In this document: piece after piece, positions 1 through 7,382 of the stretch | Layout of the letters: each line of letters opens with the position of its first letter | How positions within the stretch are numbered: position 1 is the stretch's first letter | DNA from: Chryseobacterium gleum | GTDB taxonomy: Bacteria > Bacteroidota > Bacteroidia > Flavobacteriales_D > Sanyastnellaceae | NCBI GenBank assembly: GCA_945883885.1 | Contig: CAMCYM010000061.1 | Span: forward strand, 1 to 8,554 | Direction: 5' to 3' | DNA length: 8,554 bases | Made by a program: the position numbers and the translations under genes | The notes under the pieces: generated by a model | Databases searched by the model: none | Told to the model about the DNA's origin: nothing | Seen by the model: only the letters and a program-made list of their open reading frames with translations

Positions 1-206
1 GCATCTACTTGCTGCGCTTCCGCGCCCATGCGATGAAGGACGCGCAAGCCCCGTTCGACGTCGTCCGGCCGCGCATCGACGAGCTCATCCTACACAGCCG
101 GCGACAGGATTTGTTGCGCGAACTCGCAGAAGAACTGCTCCGCGATGCCTGGGCCAGCGAGGACGTGCGGATTCTTGCCGGTGATTCCCTGTCCGCGGCG
201 GATTAA
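1..206 (+). CDS. Periplasmic foldase, SurA-N/parvulin-like (C-terminal end only)
   Basis: The reading frame is open from base 3 and ends at TAA 204-206, giving 67 C-terminal residues of a gene that begins before the window. The visible part starts IYLLRFRAHAMKDAQAPFD and continues as a charged amphipathic helix with a tail ending DVRIL. From memory of the family, this matches the C-terminal end of Bacteroidota periplasmic peptidyl-prolyl isomerase-like foldases, where a strand of the type 'Y-L-L-K' is followed by 'APFDYV...I...IL..RK...L..LE..' helices. Those genes commonly lie just upstream of a SurA homologue, as here. The domain that would carry any catalytic activity is outside the window, so enzyme activity cannot be judged. 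Its stop codon shares the palindrome TTAA with the stop of the opposing small gene. Confidence 0.7.
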   Translation, partial: IYLLRFRAHAMKDAQAPFDVVRPRIDELILHSRRQDLLRELAEELLRDAWASEDVRILAGDSLSAAD

Positions 207-490
207 GCGAGATCGCCCTCGGTCCGCTTGCGCATCAACATCCACGCCCCCCCCGCAGCCCCGAGCACGGCCAGCACCCAGAGGTGGTCCGTGAGGGGGA
301 TGGCGGTGTTGCACTCAAAACACAACGTAGGATCGCATTCTACGCCCACACAGAATTCCTCCGGACCGTAGTCTTCGCACTCCGGACAGCAGCATGTACT
401 GTTTCCCTTGGTGGCAAAAAGCACCAAAAAAACCAACGTTGCCGCGCGCGCCATCCTAAAGCGACCGAACGAAAGGCGAGTTTTTTGCAT
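203..490 (-). CDS. Small Cys-rich membrane-anchored protein, possible C-terminal sorting signal
   Basis: A 95-residue product. An N-terminal basic stretch and hydrophobic segment (about residues 13-27, ATLVFLVLFA) look like a signal peptide. The middle part holds eight cysteines between residues 33 and 60, including CPEC (35-38) and CFEC (57-60). Then come IPLTDHLW (64-71), a hydrophobic helix (about 72-86) and a basic end, RKR (87-89). The layout of Pro motif, transmembrane helix and basic cluster resembles short C-terminal sorting or anchoring tails of Bacteroidota surface proteins (the PID-CTERM type), but that is a resemblance only. The cysteines could form disulfides or bind a metal. The start is ATG at 488-490; Met13 (452-454) is an alternative. 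A perfect TACCTTTG lies upstream on this strand (513-520). I do not recognise the family. Confidence 0.65.
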   Translation of the reverse strand: MQKTRLSFGRFRMARAATLVFLVLFATKGNSTCCCPECEDYGPEEFCVGVECDPTLCFECNTAIPLTDHLWVLAVLGAAGGAWMLMRKRTEGDLA

Positions 491-512
491 GATGTTGGGG
501 GCGAATCGTGGT

Positions 513-520
513 CAAAGGTA
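513..520 (-). promoter_or_regulatory. Putative -7 promoter element for the Cys-rich gene
   Basis: Read on the minus strand this is TACCTTTG, an exact match to the Bacteroidota -7 consensus TAnnTTTG. It lies 22 nt before the ATG at 490, so the transcript would have a short leader of roughly 15-18 nt. A TTTTG (minus strand, 536-540) lies 15 nt upstream, closer than the usual spacing, so the -33 element is weak. It is back-to-back with the surA-like promoter. Confidence 0.5.
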
Positions 521-526
521 GCAGGA

Positions 527-557
527 TTGCCGGGGCAAAAGGACACCCGTATCTTCG
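527..557 (+). promoter_or_regulatory. Putative promoter of the surA-like gene (TTG-N20-TATCTTCG)
   Basis: TTG at 527-529 and TATCTTCG at 550-557 are separated by 20 nt, which fits the Bacteroidota -33 TTG and -7 TAnnTTTG arrangement. The -7 box ends 4 nt before an in-frame GTG (562-564), so transcription would start at or beside that codon. This is the only one of the six plus-strand boxes where I also find a well-spaced TTG. Confidence 0.6.
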
Positions 558-561
558 GCAT

Positions 562-1998
562 GTGAAGCAACACATCTCGGGTGCAATGAAGGGGTGGGTG
601 GCCGCGGCCGCCGTATTCGTGGCGGGGTCTGCACACGCCCAGGGAGATACGTCTGCGGTGGCCGGAAAAGCCACGCCGCAGTGGGAGGTGCTCGATGCCA
701 TTGTGGCGGTGGTCGGCGATGAGATTGTGCTGGAGAGTGACGTGGAGGCCGCGGCCTTTGCGCTACTTGCCGAGCGCGCTCAGCAGGGGAAGTCCGGAAG
801 TTTGGCGCCAGCAGAGCGGTGTGCCTTGCTCGAAGAGACCCTCTTCACGAAACTGCTCGTTCACCAAGCACGCCTCGACAGCATCGAAGTCACGGATGCC
901 GATGTGCTGGCGGAAATCGACCGCCGGCTCGCATACTACATCCGGATGCTCGGCAGCGTGGAGGCGTTTGAGCGCGAGTATGGCCAAACGGTGAGCGAGT
1001 GGAAAGACGAATTCGGCAAGCCCATCCACGACCAACTGCTCGCCCAACGCATGCAGGGCGAAATCAACAAGCAAGTCCGCGCCACCCCGGCCGAAGTGCA
1101 GGCCCGTTTCGCGTCCACACCGACCGACAGCCTCCCGCTGATTCCGGAAGCGCTGAGCTACAGTGAACTCGTGCTGCAGCCTGCCATCACCGACCTCCAA
1201 AAGCTCGCCGTGCGCGACCGGCTCGATTCCATCCGGAACCTGGTGGAAACTGGCAAACTGTCCCTCACCCTGGCGGCCTCGCGGTTCTCCGAAGACCCCG
1301 GATCGAAGTACAAAGGGGGCTGCTACACCGACGTCGGGCGCGGGCAGTTCGTGCCGGAGTTCGAGGCGGCGGCCTTTGACACGCCCGTGGGGGATTTTTC
1401 ACCCGTGTTCGAGTCGGAATTTGGCTACCACTTCCTGAAGGTGACGGAGCGCCGGGGCGAACTGTACAGCGCCTGCCACGTGTTGATGGCGCCCCGGATC
1501 GACGAGGCAGAACTCGACCGGATGGGCACGCGGATCGACTCGCTCGCGCAGTCCCTGGTGGCGGGCACGCTGCCGTTCGAGGAAGCGGTGGAGCGGTTTT
1601 CGACGCGGGAAGACACAAAGAACCAGCGCGGGGTGGTCGCAAATCCGGCAGATGGCGGAACGCGCTGGGGGGTGGACGAGCTCGATGCAGAGGTGTACCT
1701 GCTGCTGGCCGGGCTGGAGCCCGGGGCGACGAGTGCGCCGGTCTCGCTGGTCGATGCCGATGGGCAGGGGTACTGGGCGGTGTTCCGGCTCGACGGGCGG
1801 CATGCCGCCCACCGGGCAAACCCGAAGGACGACTACGCACTCTTCCAAACCCTCGTCGAGAACGACCTCGCCGCACGCCAACTCAACCGGTGGATCGACC
1901 GCCGCCTGTCCGAAGTGTACGTGCGCATCGATGCCCCGTACGCGGAATGCACCTTCGAGCGGCCGTGGGCGGCCACGCTGGGAACGGCCCGCCGATGA
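562..1998 (+). CDS. surA: SurA-like periplasmic chaperone / peptidyl-prolyl isomerase
   Basis: A 478-residue exported protein that should escort unfolded outer-membrane proteins through the periplasm. A signal peptide covers about residues 1-27 (AAAAVFVAGSAHAQ). The SurA N-terminal region follows (about 38-190), opening with VLDAIVAVVGDEIVLESDV, the typical first strand and helix of SurA. Parvulin domain 1 (about 197-300) has the family signature: FSEDPGSKYKGG, then GQFVPEFEAAAF, then EFGYHFLKV. A second, degenerate parvulin-like domain (about 305-415) keeps the order of elements but lacks the GG and GYH signatures, so it is probably structural. A C-terminal helical segment closes the chain. 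This is the N-P1-P2-C order of SurA. I chose GTG 562 because the promoter box sits 4 nt before it; ATG 586, at Met9, would give an equally good signal peptide. The gene overlaps the next by ATGA. Confidence 0.85.
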   Translation: MKQHISGAMKGWVAAAAVFVAGSAHAQGDTSAVAGKATPQWEVLDAIVAVVGDEIVLESDVEAAAFALLAERAQQGKSGSLAPAERCALLEETLFTKLLVHQARLDSIEVTDADVLAEIDRRLAYYIRMLGSVEAFEREYGQTVSEWKDEFGKPIHDQLLAQRMQGEINKQVRATPAEVQARFASTPTDSLPLIPEALSYSELVLQPAITDLQKLAVRDRLDSIRNLVETGKLSLTLAASRFSEDPGSKYKGGCYTDVGRGQFVPEFEAAAFDTPVGDFSPVFESEFGYHFLKVTERRGELYSACHVLMAPRIDEAELDRMGTRIDSLAQSLVAGTLPFEEAVERFSTREDTKNQRGVVANPADGGTRWGVDELDAEVYLLLAGLEPGATSAPVSLVDADGQGYWAVFRLDGRHAAHRANPKDDYALFQTLVENDLAARQLNRWIDRRLSEVYVRIDAPYAECTFERPWAATLGTARR

Positions 1999-2762
1999 AG
2001 CTCTCGGTGGTGACCGTGGCGTACAACGCCGCTGCCACCATCGGCGCCACGTGCGCTTCCGTGGCCGCTGCGGCGGCGGCCGGGGTCGACCTCGAGCACG
2101 TGGTGGTGGATGGCGCGTCGACGGATGGCACGTTGGAGGCGATTGCGCCCTTCCGGGACCGGCTGGCCTGTGTGGTTTCGGAGCCGGATACGGGGTTGTA
2201 CGACGCGATGAACAAGGGGCTGCAGCGGGCGGGCGGGGAATTCGTCGCGTTTTTGAATGCGGACGATATCTATGCCGACCCTGCGGCGTTGAAGCGGGTC
2301 GTGGAGGGGTTGACGGAGTCCGGGGCGGATGCGGCGTATGCGGACCTCGAGGTGGTGGACGCCGGGGGGCGCGTGGTCCGCGTTTGGCGCGGCGGCCGGT
2401 ACCGGGAGGGGGCGTTTCGGTGGGGCTGGATGCCGCCGCACCCCACCTTCATCGCGCGCCGCACCGCCCTGCTCAACGCCGGCGGATTCAACACAACGTT
2501 CAAGCTTGCGGCAGATTACGAATTGATGCTGCGGCTGATGTACGTGGAAGGAATTCAGACCGTGTACCACCAGGAAGTCCTGGTCCGCATGCGGGCGGGG
2601 GGCGTGAGCAATGCCACGTGGCAGGGCCGGTGGCGCGCACACCGCGAAGACTGGAACGCGTGGTCGATCAACGGATTGCGGCCCGCTCCGTGGACGCTGC
2701 CGCTCAAGCCCCTGCGCAAGATCAGCCAGTTCAGATGCTGGCCCTTTACCTTCGAGACATGA
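1995..2762 (+). CDS. Glycosyltransferase family 2 (GT-A fold)
   Basis: A 255-residue protein expected to transfer a sugar from a nucleotide-sugar donor to a surface-glycan or glycolipid acceptor in the cytoplasm. The nucleotide-binding start is SVVTVAYNAAATI (residues 4-16), followed by VVVDGASTDGT (36-46) with the donor-binding Asp, EPDTGLYDAMNKG (63-75), and NADD (88-91), the DxD-type metal site. Further on, HPTFIARR and AADYELMLRL match the acceptor side of WcaE-like GT2 enzymes. Length is normal for a single-domain member, and I see no transmembrane helix. Residues 24-29 are a run of alanines. The start ATG (1995-1997) overlaps the surA-like stop as ATGA, so it is probably cotranscribed and translationally coupled. 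No TACCTT box precedes it, as expected for an internal operon gene. The acceptor cannot be deduced. Confidence 0.88.
   Translation: MKLSVVTVAYNAAATIGATCASVAAAAAAGVDLEHVVVDGASTDGTLEAIAPFRDRLACVVSEPDTGLYDAMNKGLQRAGGEFVAFLNADDIYADPAALKRVVEGLTESGADAAYADLEVVDAGGRVVRVWRGGRYREGAFRWGWMPPHPTFIARRTALLNAGGFNTTFKLAADYELMLRLMYVEGIQTVYHQEVLVRMRAGGVSNATWQGRWRAHREDWNAWSINGLRPAPWTLPLKPLRKISQFRCWPFTFET
2747..2754 (+). promoter_or_regulatory. Putative -7 element before the four-helix membrane protein
   Basis: TACCTTCG ends 4 nt before ATG 2759, the same spacing seen at surA, fur and purA. It lies inside the last codons of the glycosyltransferase gene. I see no well-spaced TTG upstream. It may give an internal leaderless transcript, or be a chance match within coding sequence. 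Confidence 0.4.
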
Positions 2763-3238
2763 ACTTCGCCTACCTCCATCTCGTTGTGAACCATGTCCCC
2801 ATTGTGGGGTTTGGGTTTGCGGTCGTCATCTACTTCGCTGGACTTTTCTTGCGCAAACTCGACATCGAGCGGACGGGCCTCGTGGCATTTGTAGTCTGTG
2901 CCCTCGCGGCGGCGGCGGCCTTTTACACCGGTGAACCCGCCGAGGAAATCGCCGAAGGCATCCCCGGAGTTTCCGAGGCCAGCATCGAGGAGCACGAGGG
3001 ATGGGCAGAACGGGCCTACGCACTCGCCGCGGTTACGGGGGTGCTTGCGGCCCTCGCATGGACGGGGGCGGTGCGGCATCCGTCTCTGAAAGTCGGACTT
3101 GGTGCGGCAGCTGTGGCCACCACCGTCGCTTTCGGCATCACCGGCAAGGAAGGCGGGGAAATCCGGCACACGGAATTCTCATCGACCGCCGCCGAGACAC
3201 CTACCGAGGAGGCGCACGACGAAGCCCATGACCACTGA
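2759..3238 (+). CDS. Four-helix membrane protein with His-rich tail (DUF2231-like)
   Basis: A 159-residue inner-membrane protein of unknown function. Four hydrophobic segments lie at about residues 9-31, 39-57, 84-104 and 112-128. Conserved-looking polar residues sit at the membrane edges: HLVVNHVP (7-14), TGEPAEE (57-63), EEHEGWAE (77-84) and GGEIRHTEF (132-140). The pattern of paired His near the first helix and a final 'G-x-IRHTE' matches, from memory, a Bacteroidota family related to DUF2231 proteins that often sits beside copper oxidases or metal efflux genes. The C-terminal tail, EEAHDEAHDH, is a plausible metal-binding stretch. It starts at ATG 2759, overlapping the glycosyltransferase stop as ATGA. 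The frame is open far upstream, but that upstream part is a shadow of the surA and GT2 genes. Substrate and activity are unknown. Confidence 0.75.
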   Translation: MNFAYLHLVVNHVPIVGFGFAVVIYFAGLFLRKLDIERTGLVAFVVCALAAAAAFYTGEPAEEIAEGIPGVSEASIEEHEGWAERAYALAAVTGVLAALAWTGAVRHPSLKVGLGAAAVATTVAFGITGKEGGEIRHTEFSSTAAETPTEEAHDEAHDH

Positions 3239-3440
3239 AAGATTGCTCCGGACCATGCGCCCGTTGGGGGTCGTGCTTGCAGCCGCCTGCACCTCCGGTG
3301 CGGCGGCCCAAACCGTCCTCATACCCCCCGCCCTCGACGCCTCGCAACCGGTGACCCTGACCCTGCAACCGGGCGAGCACAGCTTCGACGGCAGGCCGAC
3401 GACCATGACGCTCGGGGCGCACGGTGCGGTTTGTGCTTGA
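3228..3440 (+). pseudogene. N-terminal remnant of a secreted multicopper oxidase
   Basis: A 70-codon frame, ATG 3228 to TGA 3438-3440, overlapping the previous gene by 11 nt. Residues 1-28 form a signal peptide ending GAAAQ. The mature part begins TVLIPPALDASQPVTLTLQ, then GEHSFDGRPTTMTLGAHGAV. From memory this matches the first strands of Bacteroidota multicopper oxidases, which read 'IPP-L-x-G-x-x-x-NLTLQ-x-G-x-x-F-x-x-G-x-x-T-TMG-x-NG-x-LGPTLI'. The match stops right after 'GAV', where 'LGPT' would be expected, and the frame ends three codons later. No oxidase sequence appears in any frame before moxR at 3479, so all copper-binding His motifs are missing. A large deletion is the likely cause; a short independent secreted peptide is possible. 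No promoter box precedes it. Confidence 0.55.
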
Positions 3441-3462
3441 GTGAGGGAGATGCAAACGGCGG

Positions 3463-3478
3463 CCGTACCTTCGGGCTC

Positions 3479-3489
<11 letters not shown>
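3463..3489. repeat. Inverted repeat over the moxR start
   Basis: Arms CCGTAC (3463-3468) and GTACGG (3484-3489) are perfect complements. An inner TTC/GAA pair extends them after a one-base bulge. The repeat spans the -7 box and the GTG start. It could be an operator or chance. Confidence 0.3.
3466..3473 (+). promoter_or_regulatory. Putative -7 element before moxR
   Basis: TACCTTCG ends 5 nt before an in-frame GTG (3479-3481). The nearest upstream TTG (3437-3439) is 26 nt away, longer than usual. The box lies inside an imperfect inverted repeat, 3463-3489. The short non-coding gap (3441-3478) has little other content. Confidence 0.5.
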
Positions 3490-4441
<952 letters not shown>

Positions 4442-4473
4442 TTTGTAGGCCGCGCGCGCATGATTGCAATGTG

Positions 4474-4481
4474 TACCTTGC
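4474..4481 (+). promoter_or_regulatory. Putative -7 element before the T9SS cargo gene
   Basis: TACCTTGC ends 5 nt before ATG 4487. It overlaps a small inverted repeat with arms TGCAA (4465-4469) and TTGCA (4478-4482). I see no TTG at the usual distance. The only other content of the 45-nt gap after moxR is an alternating GC run (4451-4458). Confidence 0.5.
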
Positions 4482-4486
4482 AGACC

Positions 4487-7360
4487 ATGAAGGGGATGCG
4501 CGGATTTGCAGTGGTATGGGCGCTTTGTGGGGCGCTCGCGGCCCACGGCCAAACCGATGACACTTTTTGGTTTGTGGCGCCGGAAGTCACCTCGCTCCAC
4601 GGGGATTTTCCTGTGCTGTTGCGCTTCGCCACCTTCGATGCCGCAGCAACGGTAACGGTCGACCAGCCGGCAAACGCGGCCTTCCCGCCCCAAACCCTCG
4701 CCATCCCCCCCTCCTCCACGGCCTCGCTGGACCTCACCCCATGGCTCGCCGCCGTGGAGAATGCCCCCTTCGACCAGGTCCTCAACAAGGGCCTGCGCAT
4801 TGTGTCCACCGCCCCCGTCAGTGCCTACTACGAGGTCAACCCCAGCTGCGGCTGCAACCCGGACATCTTTGTGCTCAAAGGCGAAAACGCACTCGGCACA
4901 TCGTTCTTCATCCCCTCCCAAAACTACCTCGTCAACGCCCACGCCTCCTCCCCCGGCGGCTTTGACATCGTCGCCACGGAGCCGAACACCTCGATCACCA
5001 TCACCCCCACCCAGGCCCTCATCGGCCACCCGGCAGGCGTGCCGTTCACGGTGGTGCTCCCCTTCGCCGGGTCCACGTATTCCGCGCGCGCCGCCTCCAC
5101 CGCCGCAGCCGCACACCCCACCGGCACCGTGGTGACCTCGACGAAGCCCGTAGCCATCACCCTCCACGACGACTCTCTCTTCGGAGCCCCCTTCAACGGC
5201 GGCTGCCTCGACCTCACCGGCGACCAAATCGTCCCCGTGCCCGTCGTCGGCCGCGAATACATCGCCATCCGCGGCTTCCTCAACACGAACACCGACCGCC
5301 TGTTCGTCGTGGCCACCGCCCCGGGAACCCAAGTCAGCATCGGCGGCGTCCCCGTAGCGACCCTCGGCACCGGCCAGTGGTACATGCACATCCTCGCGGC
5401 GCCGGTGGCACTCATCGAAGCCACGCAGGATGTGTACGTTTGGCACCTCACCGGCTTCGGGTGCGAGGTCGGTGCGGCCATCCTGCCCAGCACGGAATGC
5501 ACCGGATCCGAATCGGTCGTCTTCGTGCGGTCCACGGGGGAATTCCTCGGCATCAATCTGTTAGTCCCCACAGGCGCGGAAGACGCCTTCCTCTTCAACG
5601 GGGTGGCAGGCTCCATTCCCGCTTCCGCCTTTGCTCCGGTGCCCGGATCCGGCGGCGCGTGGATGTACGCCCAAATCACCGGCACGGGCTTCGTCCCGCA
5701 GCTCGACGCCTCCCGCATCACGAACACCGAGGACTTTTTCCACCTCGGCATCATCCACGGCGGCGCCGCGACCGGCTGCCGCTACGGCTATTTCAGTGAT
5801 TACGGTGAGCGGTCCTACCAAGCGTCAGCCGAAGACCTCACCGTCTGCGCCGGTGACGCCCTCGCCATCGACGTCGCCCCGGTCGAAAACGGGCTCTACC
5901 AGTGGACCGGGCCTGCCGGATACTCCGCCACGGGCCAGTCGGTGGCGGTCGGGACGGCCACAGCAGCCTTGGCCGGCAGCTACGTCGTCTCCGGCTGGAC
6001 GGGCACTTGCCCCATCGCCAGCGACACGGTCGACGTGACGGTGCTGCCCGTCGGCACGGCATCGCTTTCGGCCTCCATCTGCGACGGCTCGACGTACCCC
6101 TTCAACGGCGCCCTCCTCGACGCAAGCGGCACCTACACCACTGCCCTCACCACGGCCCAAGGATGCGACTCCACCCTCACGCTGGCCTTGACGGTGCATC
6201 CGTCGCCGGAACTCACTTTCTCTGCGACCACGTGTCCAGAAACGCCGTACGCCTTCGAAGGGAACTTCTACGCGGCCAACGGAATCTATCCGGTGACCTA
6301 CACGACGGCCTTCGGATGCGACAGCGTCCGCACCCTTGAGCTCACCGTTTCAGAACCCATCGAAACGAGCTTCAACGTGACTGCGTGCGATTCCTGGACC
6401 TGGAATGGGCAAGCATACACGGCCTCCGACAATCTCGTCTCCACGTTCACGGCTGCAAACGGATGCGACAGCACCGTCACGGTTGCGCTGACGGTGGAAT
6501 CCTCGACTTTCTTTTCTGAGGAAGTAGCCCTGTGCCCCGGCGAATTCCACACACTCCCCGACGGCACGTCGGTGACGGCGGCCGGCACGTACACCACCAC
6601 CGTCCCCTCCCCCACCACCGGCTGCCCTTCTACCACCACCACCGAAGTTGCGCTGCTGCAGGCCTTCTCCTCCAGCACCTCGGTACTGTTGTGCGCTGGA
6701 GATGTGCACGTTTTGCCGAATGGTTCGCCCGTGAGCACGCCCGGCGCGTACACCACACCGCTCGTGTCGGTGTTGACCGGGTGCGACTCGACCGTGGTGA
6801 CGACGGTGGTGGAAGCGCCGCGGCCAGCGGTGAACTTTTTTTGGACGCCGGTGCCGGTCGACGCCCTCGACCCGGAGGTCGCATTCGTCAACACCACGAC
6901 CGGCGCGGCGGAGTGCACGTGGAGCCTGAGTACGCTCGGCGCCTCGAGCGTTTGGAATCCGGAGGTGCAGTTTCCAGAAATGGAGACCGGCGAGCACGTG
7001 ATTTGCCTTGCGTGCACGTCGGTGCAGGGCTGCCCGGCCGAAGCGTGCGCTGTCCTTGTCATCGAGGGCGACGTCACGTTTTTCGTGCCCACCGCCTTTA
7101 CCCCGGACGGCGATGGACTCAATGAAGTGCTTGCACCGGTGATGACCGGAGGCGGAACGGCTGGATACCGATTCACCGTGGTCGACCGGTGGGGGACGAC
7201 GGTGTTTGAGACCGAGGATCCGGAGGGGTTTTGGAACGGGAGCGTGCAAGGTGGGGCGCATTTCGCGCCGGACGGACTCTACCTGTGGCGGGCGGTCGTG
7301 TCTTCTGCATTCGGGCCCGAGCGGTTCGAATTCATGGGCAACGTGCTGCTGATGCGCTGA
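4487..7360 (+). CDS. Large T9SS-secreted surface protein, IgGFc-binding-like, with Cys repeats
   Basis: A 957-residue protein with a signal peptide (about 1-22, ending AAHGQ). Residues about 23-445 look like the IgGFc-binding-protein N-terminal module found in many Bacteroidota surface proteins: repeated beta-strands, the stretch PVSAYYEVN, then YVWHLTGFGCEVGAAILPS. An Ig-like domain follows (445-522). Five repeats of roughly 50 residues span about 524-776; each has an early Cys and a later GC, usually as GCDST. A PKD-like segment (780-862) precedes the type B T9SS sorting domain (864-957): FFVPTAFTPDGDGLNEVL, VVDRWG, FWNG, GLYLWR. It should be exported by Sec, then moved across the outer membrane by T9SS and anchored or released. 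The 'IgGFc' name describes similarity and does not show antibody binding. ATG 4487 is chosen over ATG 4460 because of the promoter box and a better signal peptide. Confidence 0.9.
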   Translation: MKGMRGFAVVWALCGALAAHGQTDDTFWFVAPEVTSLHGDFPVLLRFATFDAAATVTVDQPANAAFPPQTLAIPPSSTASLDLTPWLAAVENAPFDQVLNKGLRIVSTAPVSAYYEVNPSCGCNPDIFVLKGENALGTSFFIPSQNYLVNAHASSPGGFDIVATEPNTSITITPTQALIGHPAGVPFTVVLPFAGSTYSARAASTAAAAHPTGTVVTSTKPVAITLHDDSLFGAPFNGGCLDLTGDQIVPVPVVGREYIAIRGFLNTNTDRLFVVATAPGTQVSIGGVPVATLGTGQWYMHILAAPVALIEATQDVYVWHLTGFGCEVGAAILPSTECTGSESVVFVRSTGEFLGINLLVPTGAEDAFLFNGVAGSIPASAFAPVPGSGGAWMYAQITGTGFVPQLDASRITNTEDFFHLGIIHGGAATGCRYGYFSDYGERSYQASAEDLTVCAGDALAIDVAPVENGLYQWTGPAGYSATGQSVAVGTATAALAGSYVVSGWTGTCPIASDTVDVTVLPVGTASLSASICDGSTYPFNGALLDASGTYTTALTTAQGCDSTLTLALTVHPSPELTFSATTCPETPYAFEGNFYAANGIYPVTYTTAFGCDSVRTLELTVSEPIETSFNVTACDSWTWNGQAYTASDNLVSTFTAANGCDSTVTVALTVESSTFFSEEVALCPGEFHTLPDGTSVTAAGTYTTTVPSPTTGCPSTTTTEVALLQAFSSSTSVLLCAGDVHVLPNGSPVSTPGAYTTPLVSVLTGCDSTVVTTVVEAPRPAVNFFWTPVPVDALDPEVAFVNTTTGAAECTWSLSTLGASSVWNPEVQFPEMETGEHVICLACTSVQGCPAEACAVLVIEGDVTFFVPTAFTPDGDGLNEVLAPVMTGGGTAGYRFTVVDRWGTTVFETEDPEGFWNGSVQGGAHFAPDGLYLWRAVVSSAFGPERFEFMGNVLLMR
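6056..6817 (+). repeat. Five diverged protein repeats of about 50 residues
   Basis: Within the T9SS protein, five successive units each contain an early Cys (CDGST, CPETP, CDSWT, CPGEF, CAGDV), a mid-unit G-x-Y or equivalent, and a later GCDS or GCPS followed by a T/V-rich strand. The first three are most alike in length and ending (GCDSTLTLALTV, GCDSVRTLELTV, GCDSTVTVALTV). The last two share LP[DN]G, AGTYTT/GAYTT and TTGCPST/LTGCDST. The DNA copies have diverged, so this is old duplication and not a recent tandem array. Confidence 0.75.
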
Positions 7361-7382
7361 GCGGGCAGGCGTACCTTCCCGC
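7361..7382 (+). other. Short hairpin in the T9SS-gene/fur gap
   Basis: GCGGG (7361-7365) pairs with CCCGC (7378-7382), and inner AGG (7367-7369) pairs with CCT (7374-7376) around a CGTA loop, with one mismatch. It starts right after the T9SS stop codon and contains the -7 box of fur. There is no T-run after it, so it is not a standard terminator. It might act as an operator or be chance in GC-rich DNA. Confidence 0.3.
7372..7379 (+). promoter_or_regulatory. Putative -7 element before fur
   Basis: TACCTTCC ends 4 nt before ATG 7384. A degenerate CTG (7349-7351) lies 20 nt upstream in place of TTG. The box selects ATG 7384 over in-frame starts further upstream, which would extend into the T9SS gene. 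Confidence 0.5.

Noticed and set aside
1833..2642. 269-residue minus-strand open frame over the glycosyltransferase
   Set aside because: Pro/Arg/His-rich shadow; the glycosyltransferase motifs on the plus strand explain the region.
1652..2758. Long 5' extension of the four-helix protein frame
   Set aside because: The extension translates to Gly/Arg-rich sequence out of frame with surA and the glycosyltransferase. The real start is ATG 2759, at the ATGA overlap.
3206..3212. GAGGAGG resembling a Shine-Dalgarno site before the oxidase remnant
   Set aside because: It is 15 nt from ATG 3228, too far. It encodes part of the four-helix protein's acidic tail, and Bacteroidota rarely use such sites. 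No other gene here has one.
3431..3478. Upstream TTG start for moxR
   Set aside because: It would translate through the promoter box and add residues not seen in MoxR proteins. GTG 3479 gives a normal N-terminus.
4451..4458. Alternating CG run after moxR as a terminator
   Set aside because: It has no loop and no T-run, and is only a short CG repeat.
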